Below the pieces are notes generated by a model. The model was not told the DNA's origin. It worked only from the letters and a program-made list of their open reading frames with translations, and ran no database searches. Made by a program: the position numbers and the translations under genes. 64,000 bases of DNA from Salvator merianae (lineage: Eukaryota > Chordata > Lepidosauria > Squamata > Teiidae): positions 29,439,429-29,503,428 of the forward strand of contig QVOM02000029.1 in the NCBI GenBank assembly GCA_003586115.2. The letters run 5' to 3'. Numbering within the stretch: position 1 is the first letter of the stretch; each line of letters opens with the position of its first letter. Positions 57,761 to 64,000 of this stretch are shown piece by piece.

Positions 57761-60700
57761 CCAGAAATACTTCAAATGATACTATGGGCCACTTGTATGG
57801 CACGACAGAAGGGTTAAATGAGGTCATGTGGAAAGAAGATCTCAGCTGTAATCTCACTCTGCTACTGTGGCAAATGCTAAAATGCAGAGTATCAATCTAA
57901 TGACTAGACAACGTGTGATAATTCCAGATGTGCTTTATACCAGTAAATCAATAAATTGTGGAATAAGTAAGTGATGTCTGGAGGTCGCCTCTGTGTTACA
58001 GTGTTCAATACTGGTTCATTTAAGACATACTAGTGCTTAGTAAGTCAGTTGACAGGTATAATGAGAAGAGATTAGTCCACTTTTAACTGTCATATCAAAT
58101 CAAATGCTTCGGGGTCTATGAAAATATCCCTATGGATCTATAAGTTTAGAAACAATACCATGGTTACTATTGGCAGTTTGCTTATGTTCCATACCAATGT
58201 TAACATTTTCTACTATCACCAGAAAATCAATTTAATTTAACCCTACCAAGTTCCAAACGTCTTATTTCTCATGAGTGTTAACAATTAGAGCATAATTTCA
58301 ATTATCTTTCCCCAGCTTCAGGGATAAAAAAATCTTGGGGTCTATTCTCAGGCAGTTTCTGCTGTGCTGTCAGTCACTCCAGCACACCTGCCACTATTGC
58401 CAACACAGGCCACTTTCCTTTTCTCTACAAAACAGGAACCACTTAAAAAGTAAGACTGCACAATGGAGAAAGCAGCAGGAAGCATTCTAAAAGCTCTTGC
58501 CATTGTTCTGCTGTTATATTGCTCTAATGAGCATTTATGATGCAGTCAGTGCTCCACGGCACAGGTCCCTACAGATTCTCTACCCTATCAGCACTCCTGT
58601 GGTGCAACAGGGGCTCACAAATGTGTGCCCCATGAACTATCAGTTTGATGCCACAATGTCATAAATACTCCCTGTGGACCCTGCCTTAGTTTTCAACAGA
58701 CATTAAAGCACTCCTATGGAATCATCTTCTCTTAGGCAATGTAAGCAGCCTCCTAACATTTAAGTCAAGCAACAACAAAAAGCCCTATTTACATCAGATA
58801 TACAGCTGATGAAAGGGTGCTAATACCTACCAGGAAGCCGCAGATTGAATGGAGCATATGTGCTCAAGTCCTTGTTGCCATGGGAACTGCAGATGCCTGG
58901 CCACACAGGACATCTCTCATAGACCTCTGCAGAACAGGTGGGAACAAGACCTGTATTATCTCAATCTCCTTCACCCCAGCACATTTGAGGTTAGGATGCA
59001 TCAGTAACTAGCATCTGCATTAGTTGTGATGGCCATGATGGAGCAAACATCCCATGTTCTGTCCTTCATTCATGAAGCAAATTAAGTTGAATAAAGCAAA
59101 TAATGGGGAAAAATATCATTGGGATAGAGATTATAATATTCAAGTTGTCTCAATTCTACAATGCTGCATTCACATAGGCACTGTACAACACCCTCTAGGA
59201 GACCCAGAAACAGGACATCCGAACATCTGCACACCTCTGGGACAGATCATTTATGCACATACAATCATCTCCTGGCCTCCTCAACTCCTGGCTTTCCACA
59301 GCAATCATGTTATATTTCTCAAGGCTGTTGTTGGTTACTAAGTTATTGACGACTCCTCCTCTTTCATGCAAGTGGTGGTTGAAGCGCAGAGGACACTTAA
59401 CAGTTCTGGCTGGGTCATTTACACATTGAACTTCCAACTTTCAAGGCCATTTCCAGGCCAGCACAAACGTGGCCAGCCAGAAAACTCGCAGCTGCAGAAC
59501 TCATGTCCACAGCTATGAGGCTATAGTGGTGGTGCGGCGCACAGCATTTGTTCCCATGCCTCTTGCCTCAGGATTGCCTCGTACACATTACACGTGAGTT
59601 GTCTCATTGTCTGGCTACATCTTGGCCCCAAGGGGATACAGACTCAAACATAGATTGGTCTCTAAATTAAGGAAGAAATGTAAAAAAACAAAAATAAAAA
59701 TGGGTGTGTATTCAAATCCTGCAGACATGATAAGTTGGGGGACAGTGAAGAAAATATCTTCCAAACTGATTGAGTTTCAAACACCTTAATTCTCATTAGT
59801 GGCATACAACTATTTGTCTTTCTTCTTTTGCCATTAATTACAAATAAATGCATCTCTCTCTTCTGATGCCTGAAGTTCGATGTTGTTGTTAGACGAGTTG
59901 CATTCAAACACCAACCAAAAAAGATGAGGTGAACATTGAAATTCATCTCACAGTCCAGAATTTACTTAACGGCCAGCCTGTGCACTGTGATAAACGGAAT
60001 GATGATCCGGCAACATGTCTTTATCCATGGTTTGCTTTAATTAACGCTGGCTTGTTTGTTGAAAAGATGATTAATATGCCAATGAAAATTGCATAATTGA
60101 ATACCAGAACACTGGCACAATCAGAAAGACACATGCAGTTTTTGATTAACATTTATTATTATTACTATTATTATTATTATTGTACACTTTAATGTATGCT
60201 TCTCACTATGCAATGATGCATTTTTTGACCGAGAGGTGAAGGGAAACAGAAAACAGATCAGGAGGTCCACAGCCCGGTTAGGTTTAATGTAAGAAAATAA
60301 TTTAAAATATTCCATAATGTTTACTAAACCAGTCTTTCCAAATTTAAAATATGCATAATCTCAAGATATAAAATATAATTTAATGAAAGGAAGAACACTA
60401 ACAAACAAATCATGGAGATAATAAGAGCACATGATAGGAACTTGCAATGTTATTATATATCATTCATGCAAGTTATCACATGAACTATTGATCAAATGAA
60501 CTACTACAACCTATAGTACATCCTCACAGCCTTCTAATTTATCAGTACTTCTAATTATACAGCGTATGGCAAGATCCACAAGGGCTCTTCATTTTGCAGA
60601 GCACAGGGATATGGCTGACTTCCACAGCCACTTCCTGTGCTCTGCAAGACCCTGGCGGAAGCACCAAGCCAGGGAACAAAAGTCCTCATTGCCAAGTGTA

Positions 60701-61085
60701 ACAGAAGGCATGCAGACAGCACACTGCTGCTGAGGTGATCATCAGCATGGTAAGGAAATATCAGATCTTTGCTTACTGCACAGAACCTGTCCAAGATTTG
60801 AAATGCCATAATATTATGTACTAACTAATCTGCACTGACAATTTTTTTTTATTTTCTTTGGAATTTAAAATTTTTATTCAAAAAAATTGAAACTTGCAGT
60901 GAATGCAGGAAACATTCAAACTCAAAATGATCAAATACTCAGTATCACACAGAATCCTCCACATTGGGGGCAACTACAGAAATTTATGTGATACCAATAG
61001 GAAGACACCACAAAAATGAGAATTTTCCTCACTACCTTTAAATCTCCATACTATCTTGCTGGAATAAAAATAATGATTACTTATA
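57761..61085. other. Long repeat-poor stretch, possible regulatory DNA
   Basis: No gene or LINE recognised. The segment at 59690-60130 is rich in homeodomain-type words (GCCATTAATTACAAATAAAT, GCTTTAATTAACGC, GATGATTAATATGCC, TGAAAATTGCATAATTG) with little simple sequence, and is followed at once by a TTA repeat. This look is common in developmental non-coding elements, but conservation cannot be seen from one sequence. Short ORFs at 59054-59437 have no family pattern. Confidence 0.35.
60151..60181. repeat. (TTA)n microsatellite
   Basis: About ten TTA units with one ACTA interruption. Confidence 0.95.
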
Positions 61086-61089
61086 CAGT

Positions 61090-61575
61090 TCAGTGATGAT
61101 GCAACTCATAAGCTACCCCAGCGAAAAGAGACATGGAGAACAAATAGATTTTGCCTCTTAGCCCTGAAAGCCTTGCAACAAGCCCAATTTCTGGGGGGAA
61201 ATTTTTTGCATCAGACCGAAAACAGCCAAATTCCTGGTCCATTTCCAAGGATGGGGGTTTGCACCAGACAGGAAATGACTCAGGAAGCCAGCCATTATTC
61301 ATCCAGTATTAACCCTCCCCAGCAACTAGGCCTGTAAGGTGTTTCCTGCTCCCTCTGTCTCTCTGTACAGTCATACGCCTTGAGAATTTTTGAAGGTAGC
61401 TTCAAGTGTTCTGGGTAGACAGTGGCCCAAAAGGTGCAAGGGAACAGGTGTACATAAACACCTCATGTCAGGTGAATCCAGATGGACACTCCATTTCCAG
61501 CCTAGCTGAGAGAGCATTTTATGGCACCCATGTGGATGCAGCCATTTATAGTTGCACAATCTGCTTATTATAATC
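61090..61575. repeat. Interspersed repeat family E, copy 2
   Basis: Partner of 12600-12970: 'gggtttgcaccagacaggaa', 'ggaagccagcc', 'aactaggcctgtaagg' and 'agtggcccaaaaggtgca' in the same order. This copy is longer and ends with 'ggatgcagccattt'. Non-coding. Confidence 0.55.
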
Positions 61576-62974
61576 ATGTTAAATGTCCTGTAACTTGTAA
61601 AGCTGTACAAAATTTGCTTACATTCCTGATCCTATACAGCATTTAAAGTTATAGGACCTATGTAGGATCTATATATTTTACATATCTTCTTCAACTGACA
61701 ATTCTATGTTAAAAATGTAGTACAGCATTGTAGCTGCTAGATGAATAGACACAAAAGATCTTAATTTTCTATCTAAAAACAAGGTCAACAGAGCAACCTG
61801 ATGCTGGAATTCAACCAGTCAGTCATTACGGGAAGTTAAGTTTCTTCGACAAAAGATAGTATTTTGAGGGTGTCTGTACCCTACCTGTCCAAAGGGAGGC
61901 CAAGGTATACAGCTCAGGAATAAGTCAACTTTACCTGATTGGTCTTTGTCTCTTGCAGTAGATTTAGGTCCAGCTTACATGTTCCATAGCTGTGATTACA
62001 AACACTTAAGATCTATATGAATAAAAAACATGATTTAGCCAACCAATGAGGCATTATGTTAATGAACAAATACAGCACACCAACAAAGCTGTTATTTCAG
62101 CTTCGGAGAACAAGAATGTACTGAGGTCTGAGGGAGCCGATCCATTTGAGCAAAGTGGGTCACCACAAAAATAGCTCAAAGCTTGAGTTCACTCTTCCTT
62201 TCTCCTTTACACACTTCAATTTAAGATTGGAAACGTGTTCATAACTGTTCAGTGAAGTCAATTTTCTTGTAGGTTTTAAGAGAGTTTCAGCTTTAAAGTT
62301 ATCATGTGTTTTATCTGTTCTGACCCAGGTGCCACTTCCCATTCGCTGTCTTGGCTTCTGCTCCACCAGTCGCAAGGGGCCACCGCTAACTGGGGTGTTA
62401 CTCCTTGAAAATGATGGCAGAAATACCTGTACTATTGAAATTTACCCTGGTCTTTGGTTAATGGAACAGTTTTCTCTCTCCCTTCCAGGCATGTTATAGC
62501 TTTTAGTACATTCATTTTAAATTGTGTTTTATAGTGTTCTTAGTGTGTCAGGGCTCTGAAACCAAAAAGGAGAATGGAGGGGGCTGTGAGACCACAATGA
62601 ACTCAATTCAGTCGGAATATACACAATTGGGAAACGTGATGATATGACCAATGAGAAATGGAAAAGCTGGAAAGTTGAAATTTGGCTTTGAGTCAATAAG
62701 CTTTCTGTTACCGACTTCTCTTGTGAGGCCTGTACTGCACAGAATTTGATTAGTCTTTGATGATGCAATGCCTTCTTTGTATTGCTCAAGTCTGATTGAT
62801 ACATGAATATATCTGTGATTGATTAACTGTACATGAATATGTGTATGATTGATTAAGCATACATGAATATGCTGTTGTCTACTCTTGTTTCATTTCCCTG
62901 TTTAAAGACTCATGAGACCTGGCTCCTTTGATTTTGAGTGGCCCCGGTGCACTGCAGTTTTGCCTTGATTTTCT
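61576..62974. other. Unannotated non-coding stretch
   Basis: A triplicated 'tgattgattaa..atacatgaatat' motif occurs at about 62792-62870 (tgattgatacatgaatat, tgattaactgtacatgaata, tgattaagcatacatgaata), a short local tandem duplication. Otherwise no gene or repeat recognised. Confidence 0.5.
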
Positions 62975-63055
62975 ATTTTGGTCCTGCGTGATACTTCCAT
63001 AACTGTAATCCACTCTCTGACCTTCAGGTATAGGGTGGGATAGAAATAAATTTCT
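62975..63055 (+). mobile_element. L2-type 3' end
   Basis: 'aactgtaatccactctctga' followed by 'cttcaggtatagggtgggat' and 'agaaataaatttctttaaa': the L2 GTAA.CCGC...GGGCGGGATAGAAATAAAT terminus. Confidence 0.7.
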
Positions 63056-63387
63056 TTAAAATAACTATTACCTCTGATAACCCTCTGTATCTACACGTGT
63101 TGAGACAAACACATGCTTTGGACATTGGCAGGCACTAACTTGATCTTTTTGTAAAAACACTAGAAAGGGTTCTACCTATGCAAGAAAGCAGTAGTAATAT
63201 GAGATGGTCTATTCTCCATTCCTCACTAGTCTTCATCCCAACTGGATAATTAATTGTATTAAGAGCATAGACTGCAAGCAACATACCTATACATATCCAG
63301 TGTCTGTTTTCACCAAGCAATAAAAAAGGAAAGGACATAGTTATGGGCCTGTTCAAATCTACTGCAGACATCCTTGGCAGCATATAT

Positions 63388-63610
63388 GCACACAATAAAA
63401 AAAAAAAAGTGGCTTAAAGGCAGCCCAGAGGTGCTATTGTCCACATACTAGTGCTTCAATCCACATGAAAGGCCAGAAAATATATTTCCAAAGTGCATTT
63501 TTTTCGATTTTAATATGGATTAGAGGTGGGATGGAAACACTAGTACCTATATGCTACCACTTCTAAGCCACCTTTAAACTGCTTTTTAATGTGTCTCTAT
63601 TCTGTTCACA
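63388..63610. mobile_element. Inverted-repeat DNA element, family C copy 2
   Basis: Inverted arms TGCACACAATAAAA...GTGGCTTAAAGGCAG...CCACATACTAGTG and, from the right in reverse, TGTGAACAGAATAGAG...CAGTTTAAAGGTGGCTTAG...GTACTAGTG. Same internal order as 8387-8579. An A12 run lies in the left arm. A GGGCCTGTTC word at 63345, like the family A end, stands just outside and may be unrelated. Confidence 0.6.
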
Positions 63611-64000
63611 GGTAGACAGTTTTCCCTCATTTTTAAAAAGACAGTAAGTAGGAAACAGCTTTCCACATAAGAGAGAAAAAGACAGCCCTGGGCTATCAAG
63701 CAGTGATCCTACATATTGTTGCACATCCGATGCAGAAGTTTCTTCTGCTATGCATTCTACTAAAAATTGAGCTGGAATTTATGAACTAAAGAGTGGCATA
63801 AAGCTGTGCAGAGCAGTTTTCACTGTAAATTCCAAAGTCTCTTTTATCAAACTATAAGCCACATCAGGATACTCATGAAAATATGGTTTCATTGATGTTG
63901 TAGTTCAACATCAGAACTGCTGCTCTGGGGCTACTGTTTAGAAGTAGTACACAGAAGCAAACAAAAAGTAAATGCAGTCCACCAGTCTGGAACCTATATT
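63611..64000. other. Unannotated non-coding stretch
   Basis: No gene or repeat recognised up to the window edge. Confidence 0.4.

Noticed and set aside
63345..63387. GGGCCTGTTC word as a fourth family A element start
   Set aside because: No matching inverted end was found downstream, and a family C element begins shortly after.

Overview
This 64 kb window looks like intergenic or intronic DNA from a non-avian sauropsid, most likely a squamate or similar reptile. It is AT-rich and has no convincing host protein-coding gene, rRNA or tRNA gene, operon or CRISPR array. The open reading frames are short. Those I can recognise belong to decayed retrotransposons. The organism call rests on the repeat mix: CR1 LINEs with the ATTCTATG-type 3' tail, CR1-clade L3-like LINEs ending in TTCTTATGTTCTTA-like sequence, L2 LINEs, tRNA-derived SINEs, hAT-type and other short non-autonomous DNA transposons, and a solo retroviral LTR. 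Species cannot be fixed from this.

Layout. 0-12 kb: an L3 3' end, a GC-rich TTAA-flanked fold-back element at 1.6 kb, an antisense L2 reverse transcriptase fragment at 3.1-3.4 kb, and a sense L2 copy at about 7.95-9.8 kb broken by a nested inverted-repeat element and a pentanucleotide repeat. Short DNA transposons follow at 10.4 and 12.2 kb; the second is a hAT-like copy with an 8-bp target duplication. 13-25 kb: an antisense L3-like LINE with a nested insertion, another candidate DNA element at 15.4 kb, two SINEs, an L2 copy with an inserted (AGAAT)10, and an antisense L3-like 3' end. 28-33 kb: more non-autonomous elements, a sense CR1 with a readable ORF2 C-terminus at 30.7-31.2 kb, and a 101-bp-arm inverted repeat at 32.1-32.3 kb.

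34.5-39.1 kb holds the most informative feature: a nearly full-length but inactivated L3-like CR1-clade LINE on the minus strand. It still shows a repeated 5' region, an A-rich leader, ORF1 with a CxxC/coiled-coil segment and SGNH-esterase blocks, an ORF2 endonuclease and reverse transcriptase, and a canonical 3' end. From 40 to 64 kb there are further DNA-transposon copies, L2 3' ends, a SINE, a CR1 3' end, an L3 3' end, a solo LTR on the minus strand at 57.2-57.8 kb, and long stretches with no recognisable repeat. Some of those stretches (near 17.4, 47 and 60 kb) have the look of non-coding regulatory sequence, but only alignment could show that.

Nothing here forms a working pathway. The history I read is repeated insertion, nesting and decay of LINEs and the short elements they or DNA transposases mobilised. 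Boundaries of old repeats are approximate, usually within tens of bases.
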